Both the position numbers and the translations under genes were made by a program. Positions 33,217-43,500 of a stretch of DNA of 51,434 nt are shown piece by piece. Where the stretch lies: assembly GCA_025360645.1 (NCBI GenBank), contig JANYBT010000148.1, forward strand, positions 1 through 51,434, written 5' to 3'. Every line of letters begins with the position of its first letter. Position 1 is the stretch's first letter. The notes under the pieces were generated by a model. The model was given only the letters and a program-made list of their open reading frames with translations. It searched no databases and was not told the origin of the DNA. Source of the stretch: Acidobacteriaceae bacterium (GTDB lineage: Bacteria; Acidobacteriota; Terriglobia; Terriglobales; Acidobacteriaceae).

Positions 33217-34266
33217 GTGCCTGAATTAAGAAAAGACCCGATCGTCGGACGATGGGTGATCATTTCCACGGATCGCGCCAAACGCCCTACCGACTTCTTC
33301 CGGGAAGGGGTGAAAATCAAGGGTGGGTTTTGCCCCTTCTGCTACGGCAACGAGAACAAGACGCCAAAGGAAATCCTGGCCTATCGCCCCACCCAGAACG
33401 GGGCCACCTCCCAGCGCGACACTCCCGGCTGGACGATGCGCGTGGTTCCCAACAAGTTCCCCGCTTTGGGCATCGAGGGCACCCTCAATCGCCAAGCCGA
33501 GGGAATGTTCGACAAGATGAACGGCATTGGCGCCCACGAGGTCATCATTGAAACCTCGGACCACAATGCCACTCTGGCCAACCTCACCCCCAAGAAGATT
33601 GAAGACGTCCTGTGGGCCTTCCGCGACCGTATCCTCGACCTGAAGAAGGACCGCCGCTTCAAGTACATCCTGATCTTCAAGAACCACGGCGAGGCCGCCG
33701 GCGCGTCGCTCGAACACGCGCACTCCCAACTCATCGCGCTGCCCATTCTCCCCATCTATGTGGCCGAGGAACTGGAGGGCGCCAAGAACTACTACATCTT
33801 CAAAGAGCGCTGCGTTTTCTGCGATCTCATTCAGCAGGAGATGGACGATACCTCTCGCGTGGTCGCCGAAAACGAGCACTTCATCACCCTCGCTCCTTAT
33901 GCCCCGCGCTTCCCTTTCGAGACTTGGATTTTACCCAAGCAGCATGAATCCGCGTTTGAAAACTCATCCTCGCGCATGTTTGAGGATCTGGCCAAGGCTC
34001 TCAAGACCCTGCTCATGAAAGCCGACCGGGTGCTCGACAACCCGCCCTACAACCTGGTGATCCACAGTTCTCCGGTGCAAGACCCCACCAACGACCATTA
34101 CCACTGGCACATTGAGTTCATGCCTAAGCTGACCAAGACGGCGGGATTCGAGTGGGGCACCGGTTTCTACATCAACCCCACTCCGCCCGAAGAAGCCGCG
34201 CGCTTCCTGCGGGAAGCCGAAGTCGAGCAAGTCACGACTGCACCCGTCGCGGTAGCGGTGAGCTAG
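33217..34266 (+). CDS. galT: Galactose-1-phosphate uridylyltransferase
   Basis: Leloir-pathway enzyme that exchanges UMP between UDP-glucose and galactose-1-phosphate. 349 aa. Zinc-type CPFCYGNE (near 35-42), the catalytic HxH in LEHAHSQLIALP (near 165-176), and a second HIT-like motif DHYHWHIEFMP (near 290-300) are clear. GTG 33217 is supported by GAAAGGAA upstream. No galK, galE or galM nearby; the enzyme may also serve ADP-glucose-type substrates in some phyla. Ends at a terminator shared with the convergent HAF gene. Confidence 0.9.
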   Translation: MPELRKDPIVGRWVIISTDRAKRPTDFFREGVKIKGGFCPFCYGNENKTPKEILAYRPTQNGATSQRDTPGWTMRVVPNKFPALGIEGTLNRQAEGMFDKMNGIGAHEVIIETSDHNATLANLTPKKIEDVLWAFRDRILDLKKDRRFKYILIFKNHGEAAGASLEHAHSQLIALPILPIYVAEELEGAKNYYIFKERCVFCDLIQQEMDDTSRVVAENEHFITLAPYAPRFPFETWILPKQHESAFENSSSRMFEDLAKALKTLLMKADRVLDNPPYNLVIHSSPVQDPTNDHYHWHIEFMPKLTKTAGFEWGTGFYINPTPPEEAARFLREAEVEQVTTAPVAVAVS

Positions 34267-34297
34267 ACGATTGGCTGGGAAGAAAAGAAGTAAAAAG

Positions 34298-34325
34298 AAG
34301 GGCACGGCATAAAACCCGTGCCCTT
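34298..34325. terminator. Bidirectional terminator between galT and the HAF gene
   Basis: AAGGGCACGG (34298-34307) pairs with CCGTGCCCTT (34316-34325) around an 8-nt loop. On the minus strand it is followed by CTTTTTAC, a good T-run; on the plus strand the tail is the weaker TCAGTTT. It can stop both convergent genes. Confidence 0.8.
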
Positions 34326-34341
34326 TCAGTTTGGAGACAAT

Positions 34342-35365
34342 TTATTTCACTGGGGTTAGTAGGAAGCCGTGCTGCTTTTTGTTGATGGTGCCGTAGCCCA
34401 CGATCTGCCCGGCATCGTTGCATGCCCGCAGCTTGGGTCAGCAGCCATCCCGACTTGGCCGGGATCAGGCCATTCAGATCCTGCATCTTGCCCCCGCTAT
34501 AAACAAAGGCGTGATAGTTGAGCGTGATACCGCCCTTCACTGTCATCTCTCCAACGATGACGCCGCTGGAATTGATGGCATCGCCGTCGCTGTAGGTGCT
34601 GTTGTTGGTGTCAATGTCCTGCAATTTGCCGTTGCTGTAAACGAACGCGTGGGCCTTGGCGTTCTTTGCCAGGTACGCTTGCCCGGTGATCTGGCCCGCG
34701 TCATTGATGGCGAATCCCTTGGACCAGTCTCCCCCCAACGTACCCAGACTGCTCATGCTCCCGTTCTGCCAGAGGAAGGCAAGGAAGTTGCCCTGCGCAT
34801 TGTAGGAATAGCCGACCACCTGGCCTGCGCTGTTGATGCCGTAGCCGCTGGTTCCAAAGGTCCCGCCCAGGTTCCCCAGATCGGTGATCACCCCATTGCT
34901 GTAGATGAAACCGGACTGAACGTTCCCGCTGGTGTCCGACTGTCCCACAATCTGTCCGCTGGCATTGACGGCCGTGGCGGCACCGTAGTTCGCGCCCAGC
35001 GTGGGTAATGCGCTCATCACCCCATTGCTGTACTGGAAGGCGCGGTACGTGCCGTCCGCCAGCGTGCTGTAGCCAACCACGCTGCCCGACGCGTTGCTGC
35101 CATAACCGACGCTGTATTCGCCGCCCAGCGTGCCCAAGTCCGTCAATTTTCCGGCGTTGTAGGTGAACGCGTGGTCGGCGTTGCCGGTCTTCTTGATCGC
35201 CGAATCCCCAACCACCACGCCCGCGCTGTTGATAAAATGCGCGTTGCTGGTGTTCCCTCCCAGCGTGCCCAGGTAGGTGATGGTGTAGGTTTGCGCCGAA
35301 ACCAGGCTGGAAGCGAGCATGAGTAACATAACCGGGACCAATCGAAATGGGTGTACATTGTGCAT
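34342..35365 (-). pseudogene. HAF-repeat exported protein with a one-base frameshift near its C-terminus
   Basis: The product begins with a signal peptide (MHNVHPFRLVPVMLLMLASS, cut near SAQ) and has about seven HAF-type repeats of roughly 35-45 residues (TDLGTLGG, then GxGxNxxGQVVGYS and HAFxYxxGK). These are probably beta-propeller or beta-rich exported proteins of unknown function, frequent in Acidobacteria. Frame is lost after the LLTQAAG segment: an extra C at 34421 on the plus strand shifts reading. With that base removed the protein continues as INDAGQIVGYGTINKKQ and ends at a TAA at 34342-34344. The remaining sequence is intact, so this may be an assembly or sequencing error, or a very recent mutation. 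Confidence 0.75.
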
Positions 35366-35585
35366 TTCTTCTTCTCCTTGGACGCTTTGCTCCAGATGAC
35401 CGTGGCGCCTATCGAAGCAGGATAAAAGCCATGGCGGAGAAAGTTGTCAGAGTTTTGTCAAATGATTGAACCGAAGCGGGGCAAAGCACCCAGCGCGAAA
35501 GCCCGCCTCCCCGGTGCACAAGTGATATCTTTCAATGGTTGAGCAGGATTCAACCAGGGCGAACGCCGCCCTCTTCGAGGAGACC

Positions 35586-36251
35586 ATGTCTAAGATTCTC
35601 GTCATCGACGTCGGCGGCACCCACGTCAAACTACTTGTCACCGGCATGAAGGTACCCATCAAGATCGTTTCCGGTCCCTCCTTGACCGCAAAGGCAATGG
35701 TCAAAAAAGTGACGGCCGCGCTGAAAAATCGTCCCTACGACGCGGTCTCTATCGGGTATCCGGCTCCGGTGGTGCACGGGCATCCGCTGCGAGAGCCCTT
35801 CAACCTCGGTGGCGGATGGGTGGGTTTCAATTTTCGCCAGGCGTTTGACCGTCCCGTGAAGATCATCAACGATGCGGCCATGCAGGCGCTGGGAAGTTAC
35901 CAGGGCGGACGAATGCTCTTCCTCAGTTTGGGCACCGGTCTGGGTTCCACCATGATTGTGGATGGCCTGCTGCAACCCATGGAACTGGCCCATTTGCCCT
36001 ACAAGCACGGCAAGACCTACGAAGACTACCTCGGACTTCGAGGCCTGAAACGATTGGGACGAAAAGAATGGCAACGGCAAGTTTACAAAGTGGTCACCGA
36101 GCTTCGAGATGCGCTGGAGGTGCAACAGGTGGTTCTCGGAGGCGGGAACGCGAAGAAGTTAAAAAAGTTGCCCGACCATACCACCCTGGGCAGCAACGAC
36201 AATGCCTTCAAAGGCGGTTTCCGGATGTGGGCCAAAGAGCAGGCCCGCTGA
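35586..36251 (+). CDS. ppgK: Polyphosphate glucokinase-like ROK-family kinase
   Basis: 221 aa. N-terminal phosphate motif VIDVGGTHVKLL, then DAVSIGYPAPVVHG and FLSLGTGLGSTMI, fit the PPGK branch of ROK kinases, which phosphorylate glucose using polyphosphate and/or ATP. It is shorter than most PPGKs (about 250) but the fold looks complete. ATG 35586 is preceded by GAGGAGACC. It converges on zwf, which would use the glucose-6-phosphate made, with 39 bp between stops. Phosphoryl donor cannot be read from sequence. Confidence 0.8.
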   Translation: MSKILVIDVGGTHVKLLVTGMKVPIKIVSGPSLTAKAMVKKVTAALKNRPYDAVSIGYPAPVVHGHPLREPFNLGGGWVGFNFRQAFDRPVKIINDAAMQALGSYQGGRMLFLSLGTGLGSTMIVDGLLQPMELAHLPYKHGKTYEDYLGLRGLKRLGRKEWQRQVYKVVTELRDALEVQQVVLGGGNAKKLKKLPDHTTLGSNDNAFKGGFRMWAKEQAR

Positions 36252-36290
36252 ACTGCTCAATTTGCTCCCCCCTCTGCCTGCTCCCCAGCA

Positions 36291-37658
36291 TCAAGCGGGA
36301 TTCCGCCATCCTCCGTCGGGCGCAGTGAGCTTTTCCGCTTCCGCCGGTCCCCAACTCCCCGGCTCATACTCGTGCACGGAAGTCGCATTGTCCAGAACCG
36401 GTTGCACAATCCTCCACGCCTCCTCCACATAATCCTCGCGAGCGAACCGCGTCGGGTCGCCGTGCATAGCGTCGTCCAGCAATTCCTCGTAAGCCAGAAA
36501 CTCAGAGGGATCGGATGCTTCGGTTCCCAGCAGTTCCACTGGCTCTCCGGTCATGTCGTCCCCAGCCTTTTTTACCAGCGCGCCGATCGCGATGGCCAGG
36601 TCGGGCGTCACCCGGAATCGCAGATAGTTTGGCGTCGGCGGCTCTTCAGAAAAGATTGCCGGCGGCTGCCGCAGGATCGCCGTCACCTCTGTGGCAGTCA
36701 CTGGCAATGATTTTCCCGCCCGAATGTAAAAGGGCACGCCCTTCCAACGCCAGGAGTCGATATAAAGCCGCAAAGCCACATATGTTTCCACCGTGGAATC
36801 CGGTTTCACGCCCGCCTCGTTGCGGTAGCCCCGGAACTGTCCGCGCACCACATCGCCGGGCTCCACCGTTCTTATTCCCCGCAGCACTTTTACTTTTTCA
36901 TCCCGTAGGTTCCGGTTCGCCATATCCACTGGAGGTTCCATGGCCACATTGCTCAGGAGCTGAAACAGGTGGTTCTGCACCACATCTCGCAGGGCGCCGG
37001 CCTGTTCGTAGAACGCCCCCCGCCCCGCCACTCCGAAGTTCTCCGCCATGGTGATCTGCACGCTTTCCACATAGCGCCGGTTCCAGATCGGCTCCACGAA
37101 TGCGTTCGCAAAACGAAAGAACAAAATGTTCTGCACCGCATTTTTCCCCAGATAGTGGTCAATCCGAAAAACATCCTGTTCGTCGAATGCGGTGTGCAGG
37201 ATGACATTCAGCTTTTGCGCGGAATCCAAATCGCGTCCGAACGGCTTCTCCACCACCACCCGCGCCCCCTCGGTGCAGCCCATGGCTTGCAGTTGCTTCA
37301 CCACTTCCCCAAACATCTCCGGAGGAATCGCCAGGTAATGCAGAGGACGCTTGGCCTCCCCCAACTGCTGCCGCAACTGACGAAACGTCTCCGGCGCGGT
37401 ATAGTCCCCATCAATGTACTTCAGCACGCTGCTCAGCTTGGCAAACCCCTCCGCATCCAACCCGCCATAGTGCTCGACGCTATCCTGCGCGCGTTGCTTG
37501 AGTTGCTCCAGCGTCCAGCCTGATTTCGCCACTCCAATGACCGGCATGTTCAGTTCGCCGCGCTTGGCCAGCCGCTGCAAAGCCGGGAAGATTTTCTTAT
37601 AAGCCAGGTCGCCGGTCGCCCCAAAAAATACCAATGCATCAGAGGTTGGTTGGTTCAT
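36291..37658 (-). CDS. zwf: Glucose-6-phosphate 1-dehydrogenase
   Basis: First step of the oxidative pentose phosphate pathway. 455 aa, shorter than the usual 490-510 but with every key motif: the NAD(P) fold [15 protein letters not shown] at the N-terminus, [10 protein letters not shown] (near 135), the active-site [13 protein letters not shown] (near 165-177) and later [16 protein letters not shown] 37658 starts the [17 protein letters not shown] block; frames further up add unlikely residues. It is convergent with ppgK, a coherent pair metabolically. gnd and pgl are not in the window. Confidence 0.92.
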   Translation of the reverse strand: MNQPTSDALVFFGATGDLAYKKIFPALQRLAKRGELNMPVIGVAKSGWTLEQLKQRAQDSVEHYGGLDAEGFAKLSSVLKYIDGDYTAPETFRQLRQQLGEAKRPLHYLAIPPEMFGEVVKQLQAMGCTEGARVVVEKPFGRDLDSAQKLNVILHTAFDEQDVFRIDHYLGKNAVQNILFFRFANAFVEPIWNRRYVESVQITMAENFGVAGRGAFYEQAGALRDVVQNHLFQLLSNVAMEPPVDMANRNLRDEKVKVLRGIRTVEPGDVVRGQFRGYRNEAGVKPDSTVETYVALRLYIDSWRWKGVPFYIRAGKSLPVTATEVTAILRQPPAIFSEEPPTPNYLRFRVTPDLAIAIGALVKKAGDDMTGEPVELLGTEASDPSEFLAYEELLDDAMHGDPTRFAREDYVEEAWRIVQPVLDNATSVHEYEPGSWGPAEAEKLTAPDGGWRNPA

Positions 37659-37969
37659 AGATGGAGTCTTCCCGAATCCTTCCTGCATGACGTTCGCTTT
37701 TGATATTTGCACAACACCCGCTGGAATGCCATACCATCCGGCCCGGGCAAGCACGACTCGCCCCGCAACCCCGTGCTATTCTTCCCACTCATTGGAGGAG
37801 GCAGATGTCCAGCCGTCGAAGCCCGTTCGTGCTGCGCTTCCCCTCTCCTCTTGACAATCCCCTCCCCGCGGAGCACTATCTCCGTAGGCGAATAAAAAGC
37901 GAATACGCCCCTCGCCCGGGGTCATCCCCGTCGGTTCCCTGAAAAAGCCTCTGGACTTGCAAGGATGTT
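37659..37969. other. Divergent intergenic region between zwf and imuA
   Basis: 311 bp without a convincing gene; it must hold the zwf and mutasome promoters. The main feature is the direct repeat GAAT-N7-GAAT at 37890-37904, listed separately. No terminator is present. Confidence 0.5.
37890..37904 (+). promoter_or_regulatory. Possible SOS operator: GAAT-N7-GAAT direct repeat
   Basis: Two GAAT half-sites with a 7-nt gap, 65 bp before the imuA start, within a longer GCGAATA direct repeat. The layout matches the GAAC-N7-GAAC LexA operator of alpha-proteobacteria except for one base per half-site. imuA-imuB-dnaE2 cassettes are usually LexA-controlled. No LexA gene lies in the window and the Acidobacteria box is not known to me, so this is inference. 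Confidence 0.35.
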
Positions 37970-38845
37970 ATGTCTGCCTCTTTTGCTACTGCGGCCCTGG
38001 GCCGCTCTTTTGTTTTGGATCCCACCTCGGGAGATCTCGAGTTGGTTCCCGCCCCGGCTGCGGCCTCGCGCCACGCCGCGCTGGCCGAGCACTTGCGCGC
38101 TTCGCCCAAGCTGGCCTGCGTCACCGCCGCTTCCCGGCTGGAACTCCGTCCCGTGCCAGAGCTTGCCCCCACCGGGGTGGCTGAATTTGATGCCCTCACC
38201 GGAGGCCTGCCGCGCGGTTGCCTGACCGAAATCTGCGGCCCTGCCTCTTCCGGGCGCACCAGCCTGCTGCTCGCCGCCCTCAGCGCTGCCACTCGCCGCC
38301 AGGAAGTCTGCGCCCTGGTGGATGCGGGAGATTCGCTCGATCCCCAGGGCGCTGCCGCATCCGGTGTGGATTGGAACAAATTGCTTTGGGTGCGCTGCGC
38401 CTCCACCCTTCGCAGCGCAGCAGGGAAAACTGCCGGCGATCCCTGGGAGCAGCGCATGGAACAAGTCCTGAAAACCACTGACCTTCTGCTGCAAAGCAAC
38501 GGTTTCGGATTGATTGCCATTGACTTGAGCGACATCCCGCTGACCAGTGCGCGGCGCATTCCACTCACTTCCTGGTTCCGCTTTCGCCGCGCCGTCGAGC
38601 ACACGCCCACGGTTTTGCTGGTGGTCGAACAGCAACCCATCGCGGGAAGTTGCTCGTCGCTGCTGGTGAATTTGGGGGCTAGCGGCAAGCTTCCCGATCT
38701 CCAGCAAGCGCCCGCAGGTCCCTCCCACGCTCGCCTGTTGCAAGTCCTGCATGCCACCGCGGAAGTCCAGCGCTCGCGCCTGGAGCGCAAGCCAACTCAG
38801 TCCACTCGCATGGAATTTTATTCTCGTCCGGCCTGGGCGGGATAG
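37970..38845 (+). CDS. imuA: ImuA-like RecA-fold mutasome protein
   Basis: 291 aa. RecA/SulA-like core: FDALTGGLPRGCLTEICGPASSG around residues 65-90, where the P-loop is the degenerate GPASSGRTSLLL, then VCALVDAGDSLDPQGAAASG and LIAIDLSDI as Walker-B-like strand. Known ImuA proteins work with ImuB and DnaE2 in damage-induced mutagenesis; here the three are consecutive, with 17- and 22-nt gaps. ATG 37970 has AAGGA 4 nt upstream. The C-terminus carries a basic RSRLERKPTQSTRMEFYSR tail. Confidence 0.85.
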   Translation: MSASFATAALGRSFVLDPTSGDLELVPAPAAASRHAALAEHLRASPKLACVTAASRLELRPVPELAPTGVAEFDALTGGLPRGCLTEICGPASSGRTSLLLAALSAATRRQEVCALVDAGDSLDPQGAAASGVDWNKLLWVRCASTLRSAAGKTAGDPWEQRMEQVLKTTDLLLQSNGFGLIAIDLSDIPLTSARRIPLTSWFRFRRAVEHTPTVLLVVEQQPIAGSCSSLLVNLGASGKLPDLQQAPAGPSHARLLQVLHATAEVQRSRLERKPTQSTRMEFYSRPAWAG

Positions 38846-38862
38846 GAAGTTACGAAGATGGA

Positions 38863-40521
38863 ATGAAAAGCTTTGCCACGCGATTGTACCCGGATTGGTC
38901 TCCCATGCCTTTTGCCTGCATCTTCGTCCCTGATTTTCCCGTGGAAGCGATCGTCCGCGCGGAACCTGAGTTGCGTTCGCAAGCCGTAGTGGTGCTGAGC
39001 GGCAAAGCTCCGCTGGAAAAAGTGTGCGCCCTCAACGAACGCGCCCGCCGCATGGGCCTGGAAATCGGCATGACCAAAACCCAGTTGGAAGCTTGCACCG
39101 GGGTGGCGATGCGTGCCCGCTCCCCTCTGCAGGAGGCCGCTGCCCATGCTGCCCTGTTGGATTGCGCCCAATCGTTTTCTCCCCAGGTAGAAGATACGGC
39201 GGCAGACACCGTGGTTTTGGATGTCGCCGGCTTGGAGCCGCTCTTCGGCGCTCTGCCGAAAATTGCCCGCGATGTGGCGCGCCGCGCGTCTGAGCTGGGA
39301 TTGGAAACCAATGTGGCCGTGGCTCCCAATCCCGATGCCGCCGCCCTGGCCGCACGCGGTTTTCCCGGCGTCACCGTAATTGCCTCGGGAATGGAAGCGG
39401 AGCGTCTCGGAGAACTTCCGGTCAGCGTGCTATGGGACGGGCTCTCTCCACACCTCTCCCCCCACGAGAAAGGTGAGAAAGACGAAGACGATGCCGAAAG
39501 ATTCCTTGACACCTTCCAGCGCTGGGGAGTGCGCAATCTGCGCGCCCTGGCTGCATTGCCTGGAATTCCCTTGAGCGAGCGCCTCGGACAAAAAGGTTTG
39601 CGCTTGCAGCAATTGGCGCGCGGCTCCAGTTCCCGCACCTTGAAGCTGGTGCAACCGCCGCTGCTGTTTGAAGAAGCCATCGAACTGGAATATCCCGTGG
39701 TCTTGCTGGAGCCGTTGGCCTTCGCCCTGAACCGCATGTTGGAACAGCTTTGCGCCCGGCTTTCCTCCCGCGCTCTCGCCACTCAGGAACTCCGCCTGCG
39801 CCTGGAACTGGAAACCGATCTCTGCCCTGAGGATTCCGCCGCCCCTGCGCCCGCCCTGCCTCGCTGCTTTACTCGCACTCTGCGCCTGCCTGTTCCCATG
39901 CTCGATGCCAAAGTGTTTCTCAAGTTGCTGCAACTGGATTTGAAAGCTCATCCGCCCGGAGCTCCCATTCTGAAAATTCATCTGGCCGCCGAACCCTCGC
40001 GTCCGCGGGCGGCGCAGGCTGGCCTGTTTGTCCCAGCCTTTCCTGAACCGGAAAAACTGGAACTCACTTTGGCGCGGATCTCCGGCATCGTGGGCGAGGG
40101 CCGCGCCGGAACCGCCGGCTTGCTGGATACCCATCGCCCGGAAGCTTTTCGCATCGAGCACTTTGCCCCGCAAGAGCAGCCCATTCCACCCCTCGGTGAG
40201 CCTCGCGGCAATCCCAGCAATGGGACAGCGCACTCCAGTCCCATCACTGCGCTGCGCCTGTTTCGTCCGCCGTTGCATGCCGAGGTCACGCTGCGCGAGG
40301 GTAAGCCGATGCGCCTGTTGTGTCCCAAACGAAAAGATATTGCCGGAGAAATTGTTTGGATGGCTGGCCCTTGGCGCTCTTCCGGCGATTGGTGGGAGCA
40401 GGAGGGCTGGGCCCGCGATGAGTGGGACATCGCCATGAACCGCGAAAACAGTTTTGTCCTTTACCGCCTGGTGCATGATCTGCTCAGCGGCCGCTGGATG
40501 GTGGAGGGCGCCTACGACTGA
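38863..40521 (+). CDS. imuB: ImuB, Y-family DNA polymerase-like mutasome scaffold
   Basis: 552 aa. The Y-family-like palm begins at PFACIFVPDFPVEAIVRAEP; GMTKTQLEACTG and VVLDVAGLEPLFG follow. The catalytic acidic residues of true Y polymerases are largely missing (VLDVAGLEPLF in place of the D-E pair), as in other ImuB proteins, which act as a clamp-binding hub for DnaE2. A polar insertion near residues 195-210 (SPHLSPHEKGEKDEDD) is not conserved-looking and is flanked in DNA by a short inverted repeat. ATG 38863 is given; ATG 38905 starts right at the conserved block and is equally likely. Confidence 0.85.
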   Translation: MKSFATRLYPDWSPMPFACIFVPDFPVEAIVRAEPELRSQAVVVLSGKAPLEKVCALNERARRMGLEIGMTKTQLEACTGVAMRARSPLQEAAAHAALLDCAQSFSPQVEDTAADTVVLDVAGLEPLFGALPKIARDVARRASELGLETNVAVAPNPDAAALAARGFPGVTVIASGMEAERLGELPVSVLWDGLSPHLSPHEKGEKDEDDAERFLDTFQRWGVRNLRALAALPGIPLSERLGQKGLRLQQLARGSSSRTLKLVQPPLLFEEAIELEYPVVLLEPLAFALNRMLEQLCARLSSRALATQELRLRLELETDLCPEDSAAPAPALPRCFTRTLRLPVPMLDAKVFLKLLQLDLKAHPPGAPILKIHLAAEPSRPRAAQAGLFVPAFPEPEKLELTLARISGIVGEGRAGTAGLLDTHRPEAFRIEHFAPQEQPIPPLGEPRGNPSNGTAHSSPITALRLFRPPLHAEVTLREGKPMRLLCPKRKDIAGEIVWMAGPWRSSGDWWEQEGWARDEWDIAMNRENSFVLYRLVHDLLSGRWMVEGAYD

Positions 40522-40543
40522 GGCGACATCGCGCGCTGCTTCC

Positions 40544-43500
40544 ATGTATATCGAGCTTCACTCCCGCTCCGCATTCAGCTTTCTGGAAGGTGCCTCTCTG
40601 CCTGAGAGTCTGGTCGAAGCCTGCGCCGCATTCAACATGCCGGCCATGGCCCTGCTCGACCGCGACGGCTTGTATGGCTCACCCCGCTTTCATCTGGCCG
40701 CGAAGAAAGCGGGCCTCCAGGCGCATGTGGGTGCGGAAGTTACCTGGGATGCGCAGCCCGCGCTCCCATCCGCCATCTCGCAGCCCTCCCTCTGCCGCTT
40801 GCCTCTTCTCGTCGCTTCCCGCACCGGCTACCAGAACCTTTGCCGATTGCTCACCCGCATGAAGCTGCGCGCCAAAAAAGAAGAAGGCGCAGTCACGGAT
40901 AGCGAACTCGAAGAATATGCCGCCGGCCTGATCTGCCTTACCGGCGGCGAAGAAGGCCCGCTATCTACCGGACTCGCGCAGCACGGCCCCGCCGAGGCCA
41001 TGCGTCGCGTGCTGCGGCTGACCGAAATCTTCGGCCCCGGAAACGTATACGTCGAACTCCAGCGCCATTTTCATCGTGAAGAAGAAACCCGCAATCGCGC
41101 CGCGGTTGAAATCGCCCAGGCGCTGCAGCTTCCTCTGCTGGCGACCAATGGCGTGAACTATGCCACGCCCGCCAACCGCCAGCTCGCCGACGCCTTTACC
41201 GCGCTCCGCCACCACCGCACCCTGGCCACTGCCGGACGTCTGCTCGCCCGCAACGCAGAGCGCCACGTAAAGTCGCCGGCGCAAATGCAGCAGCTCTTCG
41301 CCGATTTTCCCCAGGCCATTGCCAACACTCGCGAACTCTCCTCGCGCCTTGAATTCGCCCTCAGCGATCTGGGATACGAATTTCCCCGCTACCCCGTCCC
41401 CACCGGCGAAACCATGATGTCGTTCCTGCGCGAACGCACCCGCGAAGGTTTCCAGCAGCACTATGGCCGCGCCCACGATGACCTGAAAAACCGCGCTCGC
41501 CGCCAGATTGAGCGCGAACTCAAGCTCATCGAGAAGCTGGAACTGGCCGGCTACTTCCTCATCGTCTGGGATATCGTGCGCTTCTGCCGTCGGCAGAATA
41601 TTCTGTCTCAGGGACGCGGCTCGGCCGCCAACAGCGCGGTCTGCTATTCGCTGGGCATCACCGCCGTCGACCCCATCGCCATGGACCTGCTGTTCGAGCG
41701 CTTCTTGTCGGAAGAGCGCGGCGAGTGGCCTGACATTGATCTCGACCTGCCCAGCGGCGACGAACGCGAGCGCGTCATTCAATACGTCTACAGCCGTTAC
41801 GGACAGCGTGGTGCCGCCATGACCGCCAACGTCATCACCTATCGCAACCGCATGGCAGCCCGCGAAATGGGGAAGGCCATTGGCTTCGATCCCGACACCT
41901 TGAAGACAATTGCCGCCGCCGTCGCCACCTGGGAATTCAAAGATGCGAACGACGCGCTCGACCGCCGCCTGCGCGATGCCGGACTCGACCTCACCCATCC
42001 CCGCATCCGCAAGTATTTCGAATTGTGCGTCGCCGTGCAGGACCTGCCGCGCCATCTCGGCCAGCATTCCGGTGGCATGGTGATTTGCCAGGGCCGCCTG
42101 GATTGCGTGGTCCCGCTCGAACCCGCTTCCATGCCCGGCCGCGTGGTGGTGCAGTGGGACAAGGAAGATTGCGCCGACATGGGCATCATCAAAGTCGACC
42201 TGCTCGGCCTGGGCATGATGGCCGCGCTCAAAGATTCCATCGACTTCATCCGCAAACATCAGCACCAGGAAGTTGATTTGGCGCACCTGCCTGCCGATGA
42301 TCCGGCCGTCTACTCCGCGCTGCAATCCGCCGATACCGTCGGCATGTTTCAGGTGGAGAGCCGCGCCCAGATGGCGTGCCTGCCCCGGCTGCGTCCGCAA
42401 CGCTTTTATGACATCGTGGTGCAGGTCGCGCTCATCCGTCCCGGGCCCATCGTGGGGCAGATGGTGAACCCTTTCCTCAAGCGCCGCCAGGGCCGCGAAG
42501 CGGTGACCTACCCCCACCCTTCGCTCGAACCAGTGTTGGAACGCACTCTTGGCGTGCCGCTGTTTCAGGAACAACTGCTGCGCATGGCCATGATCGCGGC
42601 CGGCTTCACTGGCGGCGAGGCCGAAGAACTCCGCCGCGCCATGGGCTTCAAACGCTCCCAGGCCCGCATGCAATCTATCGAAGAGAAATTGCGCACCGGT
42701 ATGACCCGCAACGGAATTCCGCGCGAAGCACAGGAGCAGATCATTCTCTCCATCACTTCCTTCGCGCTCTACGGGTTTCCCGAATCCCACGCCGCCAGTT
42801 TCGCCCTCATCGCCTACGCCAGCGCCTACTTGAAATGCCACTACTTGAGCGCCTTCACCGCCGCGCTGCTCAACAATCAACCCATGGGGTTTTACAGTCC
42901 GGCAACGCTGGTGAAAGATGCGCAGCGCCACGGATTGCGAGTACTGCCTATTGACGTGACCAAGTCAGATTGGCTGTGTACCCTGGAAGCAGTTTCCGGT
43001 GAAGCAGTTTCAGGTTTCCAGTTTCAAGTTTCGAGTAAAGACAAAGACTCGAAACTTGAAACTGGAAACTCGAAACTGCCTCTCCGTCTCGGCCTCAACT
43101 ATGTGCGCGGCCTGCGCGAGCCAGCGGCGCAAGCGCTGGTCCGAGAACGCAGCTTAGGAGCGTTTGCCTCCATCCAGGACCTGACCCGTCGCGTGCCAGA
43201 ATTGCGCAAAGACGAACTCACCACGCTAGCGGAAATCGGAGCCCTGAACTCAATTTCAAGTTTCGAGTTTCAAGTTTCAAGTAAAAGCAAAGACTCGAAA
43301 CTTGAAACTCGAAACTCGAAACTGCCTTGCTCGCCCCACCGTCGTGACGCGCTCTGGCAAGTAGAGCGGGCGGTGCGCGCCCCCGGACCCCTGCTGGAAG
43401 AACTGCCGGAAGACTTGCCCGCAACCGCCGCAGCCACGCCTCTACATGCGATGAACCACGAAGAGCGCCTGGTCGCCGACTTTCGCGGCACCGGTCTCAC

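Noticed and set aside
40961-42931. A 656-codon open frame on the minus strand opposite dnaE2
   Set aside because: It mirrors the codon bias of dnaE2, has no recognisable domain and no ribosome site; a shadow of the real gene.
43004-43325. CRISPR or rho-independent terminators in dnaE2
   Set aside because: Only two copies with 33-bp arms, lying mid-gene with the frame open and no T-run; treated as palindromic elements.
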